Below, piece after piece: positions 27,751 to 37,621 of a DNA stretch of 64,000 nt (within the stretch, counting starts at the first letter, position 1; each line of letters begins with the position of its first letter). Both the position numbers and the translations under genes were made by a program. This DNA is from Rhodohalobacter barkolensis (GTDB lineage Bacteria; Bacteroidota; Rhodothermia; Balneolales; Balneolaceae), in contig NZ_PISP01000002.1 in assembly GCF_002834295.1 (NCBI RefSeq), forward strand, positions 248,001 to 312,000, read 5' to 3'. The notes under the pieces were generated by a model, which was not told the origin of the DNA, did no database searches, and saw only the letters and a list, made by a program, of their open reading frames with translations.

Positions 27751-28481
27751 TTGAAATACAGAATTTAAAAAAATCTTTTGGTGGTGTTCTCGTTTGGGAG
27801 GATGTCTCTTTCAAAATTGAGGATGGTGAAACCGTTGCCATCATCGGGCGGTCAGGTTGTGGAAAGTCCGTGTTGTTAAAGCATATCAACGCATTACTGG
27901 TACCCGATACCGGGAAAATTCTGATCGATGGAAGTAATATTTTTGAACTGGATTATGTGGATCAGCGTATTATGCGCCAGAAATTTGGAGTGCTTTTTCA
28001 GGGTTCGGCGCTTTTCGATTCGATAAACACATTTGAAAACGTTGCGTTTCCACTTCGATACTTTACAAATCAATCCGAACAGGAGATTCACGATAACGTG
28101 ATGCAATCCCTTGAGTATGTAAACCTGGAAAATGCTGCAGATAAAGAGACATCGGAGTTATCCGGTGGAATGAGAAAACGGGTAGGTATTGCCAGGGCTA
28201 TTGTGCTGAAACCGGAATACATTATGTACGATGAACCTACTTCAGGATTAGATCCAAAAACGGCCGGCGAGATCAATGAATTGATAAACGGCATGGCTAA
28301 CGCCCTGGATATCACCTCGATAGTAGTTACACACGATATGCACAGTGTTCTTGAAGTAGCTGATAAGGTTGCTTTTCTGGATCAGGAAAAGTTAAGTTGG
28401 ACGGGTGCTGTTGAAGATATGAAGAACAGTGAACATGAAGAGTTGCTGAGTTTTATTAAAGCCAGTGAATACCAAATTTGA
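27747..28481 (+). CDS. mlaF: MlaF-type lipid ABC transporter ATPase
   Basis: A 244-residue ABC ATPase with Walker A GRSGCGKS, Q-loop FQGSALFDSINTFENV, signature ELSGGMRKRV, Walker B IMYDEPTSGLD and the switch His (VVTHD). The SALFDSxTVxENV-like segment is typical of MlaF/MKL proteins. It powers the MlaE channel. It overlaps mlaE and is followed by mlaD after 21 bp. Confidence 0.95.
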   Translation: MIEIQNLKKSFGGVLVWEDVSFKIEDGETVAIIGRSGCGKSVLLKHINALLVPDTGKILIDGSNIFELDYVDQRIMRQKFGVLFQGSALFDSINTFENVAFPLRYFTNQSEQEIHDNVMQSLEYVNLENAADKETSELSGGMRKRVGIARAIVLKPEYIMYDEPTSGLDPKTAGEINELINGMANALDITSIVVTHDMHSVLEVADKVAFLDQEKLSWTGAVEDMKNSEHEELLSFIKASEYQI

Positions 28482-28502
28482 GTAAAGAAAAATTGATTTA
28501 GA

Positions 28503-29426
28503 ATGAAAAACGAAGTTAAAATTGGAGTTACGGTATTGCTGGCTATTATTGTAGCCGTTGTGGGATTCCGTTTCATGCGGGATGTACCCATCTTTCGCCA
28601 AACACTTGAGGTATCCGCCGTCTTTGAACGAGGTGACGGAATCAATCGCGGTAGTTTGGTAAACCTGAAAGGTGTAAAGGTTGGATCGGTAAGCAGAGTT
28701 CAGTTAACCCAGGATAATCAGGTGCGTATTACCATGCAGCTCAATGAAGATCTGAAATTACCTGAAAATTCTGTTGCTAGTCTCACCTCTTTAGGAATTG
28801 TAGAGGGTAAGTCTATCGTAATAGAAATGGGAGATTCTGAGAATAATGTAGAATACGGTGGTGAAATTGAAGGCAATTATGTTGAAGGAGTAACGGAAGT
28901 ATTGAGTAGTAAGGGCGAACAACTTGCAGGGGATGTATCAGAATCTCTATCTGAACTAAACAATTTTTTAAGACAATTAAACGCAACGCTGGATGATGAC
29001 ACCCGAATGACGGTAGATCAAACACTGCGAAATGCAGACTCTGCGATGAAAACGATATCCGAAACACTTACGCAGAATCAACAGGAAATTGATAGTGCAA
29101 TCTCTGCGGCCAGTAAAACTATGATGCAGCTGGATACATTGACTACAAATAACCGTCCGCGAGTTGACAGCTTAATGGTTTCACTGGAAGAGAATATAAA
29201 CGAATTAAGTAAAGTACGGGTCCAGTTAGAAGAGGCCTCTACAAGCTTAAACGAGATTCTGGATAAAATTAACCGTGGAGAAGGCACGGTTGGTAAACTC
29301 GTGAATGACCCGTCACTGTACGAAAATATGGATCAGCTATCCAAAGAGTTGAGCGAGTTGGTGAAGGGAATTAATGAGGATCCCGGACGTTATCTGAAGC
29401 ATATGGATATCATTGAATTATTCTGA
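28503..29426 (+). CDS. mlaD: MlaD-type MCE substrate-binding protein
   Basis: A 307-residue protein with one N-terminal transmembrane anchor (about residues 7-25) and an MCE domain (about 36-115, with VFERGDGINRGSLVNLKGVKVG). A long helical, partly coiled-coil tail (about 130-290) follows. It is longer than E. coli MlaD, and such tails can form a periplasmic channel. It captures lipids for MlaE/MlaF. The outer-membrane partner MlaA and soluble MlaC are not in the window. Confidence 0.92.
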   Translation: MKNEVKIGVTVLLAIIVAVVGFRFMRDVPIFRQTLEVSAVFERGDGINRGSLVNLKGVKVGSVSRVQLTQDNQVRITMQLNEDLKLPENSVASLTSLGIVEGKSIVIEMGDSENNVEYGGEIEGNYVEGVTEVLSSKGEQLAGDVSESLSELNNFLRQLNATLDDDTRMTVDQTLRNADSAMKTISETLTQNQQEIDSAISAASKTMMQLDTLTTNNRPRVDSLMVSLEENINELSKVRVQLEEASTSLNEILDKINRGEGTVGKLVNDPSLYENMDQLSKELSELVKGINEDPGRYLKHMDIIELF

Positions 29427-29557
29427 TTTTAATGACTCAATATGATATTACAATCTGAGCATTAAATTGCGGTTCGTAAAGCGTTGTCGTATATTTTCAG
29501 GCTCAAAAAAAAATTATTCACGCTTAATTATAATTTGAAGATTCAGAGGTTTTTCTC

Positions 29558-31330
29558 ATGGGTGTAATGGAAAAAATGAGGAACAGTACCGCGTCTATTT
29601 TGTGGATACTGATTTTCTCGTTTGGTGTATTATGGGTACTGGCAGATACACAGGTATTTGACGCAATGTCAGTTGGTCCCAGAAATTTAGGAACAGTAAA
29701 CGGTGAAGAAATTTCGCTTGATGAGTACAATCAGCGGGTGAGTAATTACACCGATCAATTCAGCCAACAATCCGGCCGTACAATGACACCCGAAATGCGG
29801 GCTATGTACGAAAATCAAGCCTGGGAAGATTTGGTTGCCGCGCGCCTGATTGAGCAGAAAATTAATGAGCTTGGCATTACTGTTACAGACAGCGAGTTAA
29901 TGGAGATGGTTACCGGAGATAATCCGGCACCGTTTATCCGCGAGCAATTTCAGCAGGAAGATGGCACCATTGACCAAATTGCCCTTCGTGCCGCAATTGA
30001 GTCTCCGGAGAACAGTGAAATCTGGATTATGATTGAGCAGCAGCTGCGGGAAAATCGCCGTCAGCAAAAGTTGAATAATTTCATCTCATCCGGCATGCAG
30101 GTAAGTTCGATGGATATTAGAAACGAATTTATTCGCGCGAACTCATTTGCGGATATCGAATATGTTCGATTCCCCTACAGTGAAATTTCAAACGATGAGA
30201 TTACAGTAACAGAAGATGAGCTGAGAGATTATTATGAAAATAATTCGGCGCGTTTTCAAAGAAACGAAACTTACCAATTCCGTTTTGTAAGCTGGGATAA
30301 AACACCAACTGCAGAAGATACGACCAATACTGTTCAGGAGATTGAAGATCTCAGACCGGCATTTGAAGATGCAGTTAACGATTCCCTTTTTGTACTGCGT
30401 TATCAGTCAGCAGTACCGTACAGAGGTTCTTTTGTTTCTATTGATGAAATTCGTGACGAGTATCGACCTGTTGTTGATCTTGAAGAAGGCGAAGTTTCTG
30501 AAGTGGTGATGATAAACGGGGATCCGTTTGTATTCAAGAAAATTGAACAGCGTGGTGATGAGATTAAATTTGCTGTACTCTCTTACGGTGTAGAAGCCGA
30601 TCCGATTGGAACGATTGACAGGCTTGCTGAAGAAGCAGAAGAGTTCCAGTTTTATGCCGAATCAGATGGATTTGAAGAGGAAGCAGAACGTCGCGAACTT
30701 GAAGTTCAACAGGCAACGGCTACCAAAGATACTCCGTTTATTCCGGGTTTAGGAGCTAGTGAACAGACTTTAAGAATTTTAGAAAATCTTCGTGAAAACA
30801 GAATTTCAGACCCGATTGAACTGGATAACGTATTTATTGTAGCACAGATGCTTGAAAAAACTCCTGAAGGGACAAGACCGTTTGAAGAGGTAAGATCTCA
30901 GGTTGAAAATGCGGTACGTACCCAGAAGAGAAAAGAGCTTATGGCTTCAAGAGTAAGTGAAAGGTTGCAGGGAAATTCCGATCTGGAATCTTTAGCGTCT
31001 GCTTCAGATAGAGAAGTACAATCGGCCAGTGACATTCGTATGAATGGTTCAAATATTTCGGGAGCAGGTCGTGAACTGAGAGTAATCGGTGCAATATTTG
31101 ATATGGAAGTTGGTGAGACATCAAATGCTATTCAAGGCGAAAATGCTGTATTTGTAGTTCGGGTTACTAACTTTGACAAAGCAGATCCTTCGGAAATGAC
31201 TTCTGCAGATGAGTCTGAGATCAGAAACAGGTTGGAGCAGCAAAAGTTTACCTCTTTCAATGAAGTATTTATTGAGAGGCTTCGGGAAGGAGCTGATATC
31301 AAGGATAACAGAAGTCAGATTTTACGTTAA
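29558..31330 (+). CDS. PpiD/SurA-like membrane-anchored peptidyl-prolyl isomerase
   Basis: A 590-residue protein. The N-terminus MGVMEKMRNSTASILWILIF carries a single transmembrane helix as in PpiD. A SurA_N-like chaperone region follows (GTVNGEEISLDEYNQRV onward), and then parvulin-like domains that are weakly conserved (about residues 225-470). It is expected to help fold outer-membrane and secreted proteins at the periplasmic side of the inner membrane. It is monocistronic, with a strong terminator behind it. PpiD is the nearest name, but a Bacteroidota-specific variant is likely. Confidence 0.85.
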   Translation: MGVMEKMRNSTASILWILIFSFGVLWVLADTQVFDAMSVGPRNLGTVNGEEISLDEYNQRVSNYTDQFSQQSGRTMTPEMRAMYENQAWEDLVAARLIEQKINELGITVTDSELMEMVTGDNPAPFIREQFQQEDGTIDQIALRAAIESPENSEIWIMIEQQLRENRRQQKLNNFISSGMQVSSMDIRNEFIRANSFADIEYVRFPYSEISNDEITVTEDELRDYYENNSARFQRNETYQFRFVSWDKTPTAEDTTNTVQEIEDLRPAFEDAVNDSLFVLRYQSAVPYRGSFVSIDEIRDEYRPVVDLEEGEVSEVVMINGDPFVFKKIEQRGDEIKFAVLSYGVEADPIGTIDRLAEEAEEFQFYAESDGFEEEAERRELEVQQATATKDTPFIPGLGASEQTLRILENLRENRISDPIELDNVFIVAQMLEKTPEGTRPFEEVRSQVENAVRTQKRKELMASRVSERLQGNSDLESLASASDREVQSASDIRMNGSNISGAGRELRVIGAIFDMEVGETSNAIQGENAVFVVRVTNFDKADPSEMTSADESEIRNRLEQQKFTSFNEVFIERLREGADIKDNRSQILR

Positions 31331-31351
31331 AAACTGACGAACTGATTTTTT

Positions 31352-31383
31352 AAAAGGGTAAGGGAGATTTCTCTTACCCTTTT
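31352..31383 (+). terminator. Terminator after the PpiD-like gene
   Basis: The stem aaaagggtaag (31352-31362) / cttaccctttt (31373-31383) is perfect over 11 bp and runs into a T-run to 31387. It lies 22 bp after the stop codon. Confidence 0.9.
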
Positions 31384-31424
31384 TTTATTGGTAATTTACC
31401 TATTCATCATAACCATTCGAGCTT

Positions 31425-32543
31425 ATGCCTGATCAGAAGGATAAAATTTGGATGCAGCGGGCATTGAGCCTTGCTGAGAAAGGGTTGGGATATGTTTCGC
31501 CAAACCCAATGGTTGGATGTGTGATTGTATCTAAAGACGGGGATATTATTGGGGAGGGATACCACGAGCGGTACGGTAAAGCGCATGCCGAAGTAAATGC
31601 TGTTCGATCGGTTAAAGATCCCGAAATGCTTAAAGGCGCGACTGTTTATGTGACTCTTGAACCCTGTTCCCACCACGGCAAAACGCCTCCTTGTGCCGAT
31701 ATGCTTGCCGAACTTCCCATAAAAAAAGTGGTAATGGCAATGCAAGATCCCAACCCATCAGTGAATGGGAAAGGATTGAAGATTTTAAGAGAACAAAACA
31801 TTCAGGTGGATGTAGGTGTTTTACAGGACGAAGCAGAGAAATTAAATGAAAAATGGCTGCACGCAATTGGCACTTCCACGCCATTTGTAACCTTGAAAAT
31901 TGCTCAAACGGCTGACGGTTACGTAGCTGCACCGAATGGTGATTCAAAATGGATCTCCTGTAAAGAGTCCAGGAAATTAGTGCACCGGTGGCGCAGTGAG
32001 GATGATGCCGTTTTGGTTGGAAGAAATACGGCACTTCATGATAACCCTCAGCTTACCGTACGTTTGACTGAAGGCCGGCAGCCGAAAAGAGTAGTATTGG
32101 ACGGACCTTTAGAACTGCCCAAACATCTGAATCTTTTTTCTGACTCATTTGAGGAGAAAACAATTGTGATCACTCATAATAAAAAGAAAGCAGAACAGGA
32201 CGTCGATCCGATGCTAAAAATGCTTCAAAGCAACTATTTTCGCGGTGAATTGATTACTGTTGAAAATGATTCGGGCCACGTTCACCTGAGGGAATCACTC
32301 TCAAAGCTTTACGAAATGGGAATTCATTCCGTGCTGGTAGAAGGAGGGCAGCAACTATCGAGCGCGCTGCTCAGGCAGGGGCTGGTTGAACGCTTACAGC
32401 TATTTATAGCGCCAAAAATTCTGGGCGGAGGTACCAAGTCCATCATTAATTTAAACATCAACCGAATGGAAGATGTGAGACCATTCAGAGATTTTACCTG
32501 GCAACAGTCGGGCAGTGATATGTTATTAACAGCTAATCTATAG
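31425..32543 (+). CDS. ribD: Bifunctional pyrimidine deaminase/reductase RibD
   Basis: A 372-residue two-domain riboflavin enzyme. The deaminase domain (about 1-145) has the zinc ligands HAEVNAV and LEPCSHHGKTPPCAD. The reductase domain (about 150-370) has KIAQTADGYVAAPNGDSKWI and VLVEGGQQLSSALL. It deaminates and then reduces the pyrimidine intermediate of riboflavin synthesis with NADPH. ribE follows 5 bp downstream. No FMN riboswitch is visible in the short gap upstream. Confidence 0.95.
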   Translation: MPDQKDKIWMQRALSLAEKGLGYVSPNPMVGCVIVSKDGDIIGEGYHERYGKAHAEVNAVRSVKDPEMLKGATVYVTLEPCSHHGKTPPCADMLAELPIKKVVMAMQDPNPSVNGKGLKILREQNIQVDVGVLQDEAEKLNEKWLHAIGTSTPFVTLKIAQTADGYVAAPNGDSKWISCKESRKLVHRWRSEDDAVLVGRNTALHDNPQLTVRLTEGRQPKRVVLDGPLELPKHLNLFSDSFEEKTIVITHNKKKAEQDVDPMLKMLQSNYFRGELITVENDSGHVHLRESLSKLYEMGIHSVLVEGGQQLSSALLRQGLVERLQLFIAPKILGGGTKSIINLNINRMEDVRPFRDFTWQQSGSDMLLTANL

Positions 32544-32548
32544 AATTT

Positions 32549-33145
32549 ATGTTTACAGGAATAGTATCAGAAATTGGAGACGTAACGGAAATCAAAAAGA
32601 TAAAAGGCGGACAAGAGCTGTCGATCAAATGTTCGTTTGCAGACGATGTTCATGTGGATGAGAGTATTGCCATTAATGGTGTTTGCCATACAGTCGTTTC
32701 CCATACAGATGATGTCTTTAAGGTTCAAAGTGTAGAGGAGACACTTCGTAAAACGAATCTGGGTGATCTTGAAGTAGGGAATCCGGTCAATCTGGAGCGG
32801 TCACTAACGCTGAACAAAGCTATTGAAGGGCACATTGTTCAGGGGCATGTGGATACAACAGGGACGATCAAAAAAATTGATAAGGATGGAGCGGATCTGC
32901 TGATAACCATTGAATTTCCTGAAGAGTACAGAGATTACATTGTAGGCAGGGGAAGCATTTCGATAGACGGTATCAGCCTGACGATTGCCCGGAATGAGGG
33001 AAATCTGTTTACAGTTGCAATTATCCCTTATACGTGGGATGAAACGAATCTGCACGCCAAAAAAATTGGGGATAGAGTCAACCTTGAGTTTGATATCTTT
33101 GGCAAATACATCATTCAGTATCTGCAAAATAGAGAGCAAAAATAG
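32549..33145 (+). CDS. ribE: Riboflavin synthase alpha subunit
   Basis: A 198-residue protein made of two lumazine-binding repeats. The first starts with MFTGIVSEIGDV. The second begins at about residue 98 with GHIVQGHVDTTG. SINGVCHTV-like and SIDGISLT motifs occupy equivalent positions. It dismutates 6,7-dimethyl-8-ribityllumazine to riboflavin. It is cotranscribed with ribD; ribBA and ribH are not in the window. The gene converges with lptD 13 bp away. Confidence 0.95.
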   Translation: MFTGIVSEIGDVTEIKKIKGGQELSIKCSFADDVHVDESIAINGVCHTVVSHTDDVFKVQSVEETLRKTNLGDLEVGNPVNLERSLTLNKAIEGHIVQGHVDTTGTIKKIDKDGADLLITIEFPEEYRDYIVGRGSISIDGISLTIARNEGNLFTVAIIPYTWDETNLHAKKIGDRVNLEFDIFGKYIIQYLQNREQK

Positions 33146-33158
33146 TCATTGCTCTCTA

Positions 33159-35915
33159 TTAAAATCTTGGGGATCGACCGGTAGGTGATGAGCTTCTTTC
33201 CAGGTTGTTTAACAGTGGCAGTTTCTGGAATAGTCCCTGAATCTGAGAACTTGATAGTGACAACCGGAAGAAGTAATACTGGAAGTCTCCGAATGGATTA
33301 AACTGGAAAGAGAGATTCCAGCAGATCATATCCCGTTGCAGGCTGAACTGTGATGGGGTTAACTCTTTTTCGATGAAGTCATATCCCAATCGAGTGCTTA
33401 CACGCCATTTGGGCGTTAGGTTAAATTGAATATTATTAGCGTTGAGAACGGCGCTTTTTCTGGCGTCCTGTCCAAACTGATAGTTCCAGCGGTAGTTGAA
33501 GTCTAATCCAACGCTCCAGGGAGAGCCGGTTCGCTGTACAGGTTGCAGATTGAACCGTTGATCCACTGGACTGAAAAATGTCTGATCCAGCGGGTCGTAG
33601 GGACGATAATCGGGGGTTGTAATTCGTGGACCTCTGCTGCCACCATTGAAGCTGGTTGATAGATTCAGGCTGTAACTCAATGGCTGCAGATATTTATTTC
33701 CATCTTCCCAGATAAAAGTGTTGATTTCACGTCCGTTTTCATCTCTGGAATAAACTGAATATGAAGCATTTGCCGAAATTCGCAACCCATCTACTACTCG
33801 AGAAGAGAGCGACATATTAACGCGGCCAAAATTCAGGCTGTCTGCAGCAAAATTATAGTTTGAGTTAACAGACAGATTATCAATCAATCGTAAGTTTGTT
33901 GACTGAACTTCACCTGTAGAGTCTCGCTTCACCTGCTTGGTTTCAAAAATATTGGTGATACCAAACGACATGGTCATCTGCTCACCCCGGCCGGGTCCTC
34001 GAAAAATCTCATCTTCAAAGATGGAATACTCCTGAGTATTGCCAAGTGAATCGGATTGAACCTCCCGATAATACCCCCAGGACGATTCAGAAAAATCAGG
34101 ACTATAGCTGAAGCTGACATTTGGACGAACGGTATGTCTCAGTCCTTCCAAATTTCCGATACTCATTTGCGATACACCATAAAAAGTTGTGTTAAAATTC
34201 AGACTCGTGGAAAAATCCCTGGCAGCTTCAAATCCTCTTACCCGTTCCGTCTCAATTTCATTTTCCTCTTCATTCCACTGTTTACGGATTGTAGCAGGGT
34301 ACCAGTATTCGGTGAGGTTTGCATTTGCACTAATATTCAGAAACTGGCTGGGAATAACTTGACTGGCCGAAAGGCCAACTCGTTGTTCAAAACCGTACTG
34401 CAAATGCCGATCGTTATCTGTAGCCTCTCTGTATTTGGATGGATCAAATAAGGCTTCGAACCAATTTACTTCTGCCGAATCGGCATCTTCCGGATTGAAC
34501 TCAAACTCAGATTTAAAGTTGTTTCTATAGGTTACAGAAATTCTTTCATACCACTTTTCATCCTGCAAGCCGGGCTCATCAGACTGAAAGGGCGTAAACT
34601 GTCGGGCAGAAAAAGTGAATTCTGGTCCTGTAAGTCGGGTTCTATTGGTTGATAACTGCTGATTGAGGCTGGAAGTAGCACTGAAATTGTACGATCCCTC
34701 CGGGTGACTGTATCTGTATGATAATCGCGATGTACTATTGGTTCGAGCTCTTTCATCGGGGTCGAAAGAGTTTCGCTTGAAGTAGTTGGATGATTGAAGG
34801 TTTATGTTCGCAGATAGATTTGCATACGGCGACAACTGCTGATCGTGAGTGAGTGATAGCCGTTTACTGGTGGTTTCTGTAAATCCCGGATCTGTTGGTT
34901 CCAGCCCTCTTTCGCGAGAGTATCCTAAAGTGAGTGAACCGTTGTACTGTCCGGTGTTTCTGTACTGAAAACGGGACTCATTGAAAAATGTACCGGACGT
35001 GAACAGATCAAACGAGGTTTGAGCCGTAAAGTAGTCATTAAAGTATTGAAACCATCCAAGGTTTTGCAAACCGATACCCCGGGCAGATGTATTTTGATAG
35101 ACATACGTGGGCTCGAGCAAACCGGATCTGCGGCTTTCTATACCCGCCGGTACATAACCAAATGGGAAAACAAGCGGGTAGGGAATATCCAGTATGAAGA
35201 GACGCGCGTTCGTGAAAAAGACTTCCTCTTCTTCAACCACCTTCATTCGATCAGCCTGAATGTAGTAGTACATATGATCCGGCGGACAGGTGGAGTAGAT
35301 CCCGTCTTCTATAAAAACCTCTTCACGGGAAACATTTTTAACTTTAGTGCCAATCAGGTAACCGTCGTCAATTTCAATTTCAGCAACTTCAAATTTTCCT
35401 CTTTCAGATTCGTAGTTGAATAAGATTCTGGTACTTCTCAACTCATCCTGCTCGCGTCTTAAAATTGGGTATGAAAGTGTATCCTGCGGATTATCGGCAA
35501 GTGCCTCCACCTGGCTCATATTTAAATCCAGCTCAATCTTACCGGCACTCAGTTCGCCGTTTGTATGCTTTACATTACTGGAGCCATATAGGTTAGCTAC
35601 CCGTTGATCCCTGAAGTTAAAGGTCAAAGAGTCTTTTGCCTGAAAGTTGACGGCATCGGGTGATGATTGTAGGTCTGCCTGTGGTGATTGCGAACTCTGA
35701 CCGGTTTCGTCATTCAGCTCGCGTGGTGACGGGATAGTGTCGGATTCAGCTGCTTGGATACTGTCGCGTTCAGCCGGAGGTATCGTGTCTATTCTTGCCG
35801 ATCGCAGTGAGTCTGAAATAACCTGAGCCGACAAATTGCTCCATACTGGGAAAACCAAGAGGCATAATATCCCAAAAAATAGAAGCTTGTGATTTGTGGA
35901 TGGGCTGTTTCTCAT
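33159..35915 (-). CDS. lptD: LPS-assembly outer membrane protein LptD
   Basis: A 918-residue protein. The signal peptide is at residues 1-31. An OstA-like periplasmic jellyroll follows (about 85-230, from VNFQAKDSLTFNFRDQRVAN). The very long C-terminal beta-barrel carries the family segment PLVFPFGYVPAGIESRRSGL and ends close to a terminal Phe. It inserts lipopolysaccharide into the outer leaflet. The low-complexity linker rich in Ser, Asp and Glu at residues 32-82 is typical for this phylum's variants. It lies 12 bp downstream of the ROK kinase gene. Confidence 0.9.
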   Translation of the reverse strand: MRNSPSTNHKLLFFGILCLLVFPVWSNLSAQVISDSLRSARIDTIPPAERDSIQAAESDTIPSPRELNDETGQSSQSPQADLQSSPDAVNFQAKDSLTFNFRDQRVANLYGSSNVKHTNGELSAGKIELDLNMSQVEALADNPQDTLSYPILRREQDELRSTRILFNYESERGKFEVAEIEIDDGYLIGTKVKNVSREEVFIEDGIYSTCPPDHMYYYIQADRMKVVEEEEVFFTNARLFILDIPYPLVFPFGYVPAGIESRRSGLLEPTYVYQNTSARGIGLQNLGWFQYFNDYFTAQTSFDLFTSGTFFNESRFQYRNTGQYNGSLTLGYSRERGLEPTDPGFTETTSKRLSLTHDQQLSPYANLSANINLQSSNYFKRNSFDPDERARTNSTSRLSYRYSHPEGSYNFSATSSLNQQLSTNRTRLTGPEFTFSARQFTPFQSDEPGLQDEKWYERISVTYRNNFKSEFEFNPEDADSAEVNWFEALFDPSKYREATDNDRHLQYGFEQRVGLSASQVIPSQFLNISANANLTEYWYPATIRKQWNEEENEIETERVRGFEAARDFSTSLNFNTTFYGVSQMSIGNLEGLRHTVRPNVSFSYSPDFSESSWGYYREVQSDSLGNTQEYSIFEDEIFRGPGRGEQMTMSFGITNIFETKQVKRDSTGEVQSTNLRLIDNLSVNSNYNFAADSLNFGRVNMSLSSRVVDGLRISANASYSVYSRDENGREINTFIWEDGNKYLQPLSYSLNLSTSFNGGSRGPRITTPDYRPYDPLDQTFFSPVDQRFNLQPVQRTGSPWSVGLDFNYRWNYQFGQDARKSAVLNANNIQFNLTPKWRVSTRLGYDFIEKELTPSQFSLQRDMICWNLSFQFNPFGDFQYYFFRLSLSSSQIQGLFQKLPLLNNLERSSSPTGRSPRF

Positions 35916-35927
35916 GCATAAAACTAA

Positions 35928-36878
35928 TCAACGGAGTTCTTCAAAAGCAAGGCTGGCTGCTCCCAGAAGTGCGGCATCATTTCCAAGTGATTCGTCGATG
36001 ATTTCAAATTCCTCTCTAAAAGGAGGCATCAAATATTTCAACGCTGTTTCCTCTGCCGGTTGCAGTAACCATCTGCCGGCTTTTGCTACTCCACCACTCA
36101 CAACAATTTTGCGGATATCAAGTATGTGAACGTAGTTGACAATAGCATAACCCAGTTTTTCTCCGGCCTGACGTAGAATATCTATTCCCAGTTCATTACC
36201 GTCTTCGGCTGCATGGTATAAATCAACGGGTTCCAGTTTATCAAAATTTTTGTGGAATTTGGAATAGAGTGAATTCTCGGGATTCTGACGAATCGTATCC
36301 GCGGCAAAACGACTTAAGAAGCGCTGTCCTAAATAGGCCTCTATGCCTCCGCGCGTATTACTGTTAGAAAGTGGGCCGTGGTAATTGATAATTACATGAC
36401 CAAGTTCTCCGGCCATTCCTGTAGTACCCCGGTAGATTTTCTTGTCAATAATGATTCCCCCGCCAACACCGGTGCCAAGGGTAACCATGATAAAACTGTT
36501 GAATGCTTTGCCTTTTCCAAAATGAGCAGATCCAAGGGCGGCAAGATTTGCATCATTTTCGATCACGCACTTATAACCCGTGCGTTTAAAAATTTCATCG
36601 GCAACATTTTCCACCTTCCAACCGGGTAGATTGGGTGGATTTTTTACAGTTTTTCGATCCAGGCTTACCATTCCGGGTAATCCCATCCCAACTCCAATAG
36701 GGTCTGCATTATGCTCTTCAACCAAATCCTTTACGGCCAACGCAATTCTGTCAAAAACGTGCTCTTTCCCTAAATCGGCGTGTGTGGGAATTGAGGTCGT
36801 CTGCAGGAAGCCCTTTTTGTGGTCTACCAAAGCTGCCTTAATGTTCGTTCCTCCTAAGTCAATCCCGATGGAAATCAT
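35928..36878 (-). CDS. ROK-family sugar kinase lacking the zinc-binding cysteines
   Basis: A 316-residue ROK protein. The phosphate-binding IGIDLGGTNIKAALVD opens it, followed by IENDANLAALG with the catalytic Asp, and VTLGTGVGGGII. It has no DNA-binding N-terminus, so it is a kinase (glucokinase-like) rather than a repressor. ROK proteins normally carry a CxCGxxGCxE zinc motif after the GH segment. Here the equivalent is GHVIINYHGPLSNSNTRGG, with none of the cysteines, although Gly-Gly-Ile-Glu remains. The sugar specificity is unknown. It is probably transcribed with lptD. Confidence 0.87.
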   Translation of the reverse strand: MISIGIDLGGTNIKAALVDHKKGFLQTTSIPTHADLGKEHVFDRIALAVKDLVEEHNADPIGVGMGLPGMVSLDRKTVKNPPNLPGWKVENVADEIFKRTGYKCVIENDANLAALGSAHFGKGKAFNSFIMVTLGTGVGGGIIIDKKIYRGTTGMAGELGHVIINYHGPLSNSNTRGGIEAYLGQRFLSRFAADTIRQNPENSLYSKFHKNFDKLEPVDLYHAAEDGNELGIDILRQAGEKLGYAIVNYVHILDIRKIVVSGGVAKAGRWLLQPAEETALKYLMPPFREEFEIIDESLGNDAALLGAASLAFEELR

Positions 36879-36944
36879 GATATCTCATTTTTTTGTAGTG
36901 GAAAGGAATGCACGAAAATAGTGAAAAATGAGCAAAGGAGTAGA

Positions 36945-37250
36945 TTACTCAGCTGAATTAATCCGGTAAACTTTTTCATCCGGTTTTCTCATTCCATACT
37001 CCTCACGGGCAATTTTTTCGAGCAAATCCGGATTGTTTTCCAGTTCTTCTATTTTCTTTTCCAGTTCCGCTGTTTGTTGTTTGTACTCTTCTGTTTTTTC
37101 GATGAGCTCATCTTTTTTAAAATTGAGCTGAGCCCTGGTAAATACACTATAGGTATCTATAAACAGAAACCATATGGCAATAAAAGCGACTAATACGCTT
37201 ACCAGAATGGAACGTTTCCAGCGAAGAGGATTTAAGTAATGGGTTTTCAT
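36945..37250 (-). CDS. FtsB/DivIC-type cell division protein
   Basis: A 101-residue bitopic membrane protein. It has a short cytoplasmic tail, a transmembrane helix at about residues 14-34, a coiled coil (about 42-75, KKDELIEKTEEYKQQTAEL) and the conserved IAREEYGMRKPDE that ends the septum-formation-initiator domain. FtsB/DivIC joins FtsL and FtsQ in the divisome. I start at ATG 37250; a TTG seven codons upstream also opens the frame. A 277-bp gap to 37548 holds a tRNA terminator and little else. Confidence 0.88.
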   Translation of the reverse strand: MKTHYLNPLRWKRSILVSVLVAFIAIWFLFIDTYSVFTRAQLNFKKDELIEKTEEYKQQTAELEKKIEELENNPDLLEKIAREEYGMRKPDEKVYRINSAE

Positions 37251-37467
37251 AGCATTAGATGGATATTTCAATGAAATTAGTTTAAATATCGGGCAGAAAC
37301 AAAAGTTTGCCCCAAAAACTCAGATGAAATTTTTTGAATAGATAGCACCAAAGATTTGAGAAACTAAAGTGGTGCAAGGTTCAGATTTAACTCTAATGGC
37401 ACAAGAGGCATAAAGGGCACAAACAAGATGCTTAAAACCAAAAGTGGTAAAAACTGAGCAAAAAAAT

Positions 37468-37498
37468 AACCCCAGCCGGGTATCAGCCGACTGAGGTT
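37468..37498 (-). terminator. Terminator behind tRNA-Lys
   Basis: Arms 37468-37479 and 37487-37498 pair over 12 positions on the minus-strand RNA, with two G-U pairs, and are followed by a T-run. Reading from tRNA-Lys, it lies about 50 bp past the tRNA 3' end. Confidence 0.7.
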
Positions 37499-37548
37499 AA
37501 TCAAGAGAGAGTCATTAAAAATATGAGTAACTCATAAAAAAAGAGTCG

Positions 37549-37621
37549 TGAATCGGGAGGGGCTCGAACCCTCGACCCACGGCTTAAAAGGCCGTTGCTC
37601 TACCAACTGAGCTACCGATTC
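37549..37621 (-). tRNA. tRNA-Lys (TTT)
   Basis: A 73-nt tRNA on the minus strand. The acceptor gaatcgg pairs with ccgattc, the D-arm is gctcagttggtagagc, and the anticodon loop is cttttaa with anticodon TTT. The T-arm is gggttcgagcccc and the discriminator is A. Confidence 0.96.

Noticed and set aside
31331-31424. FMN riboswitch before ribD
   Set aside because: The gap holds the upstream gene's terminator and is too short for an RFN element.
37272-37467. Repeat of cacaa/ggcac type near 37400-37430 as a CRISPR-like or mobile unit
   Set aside because: Only a short irregular run; no regular spacing or second copy in the window. No CRISPR array was seen anywhere.
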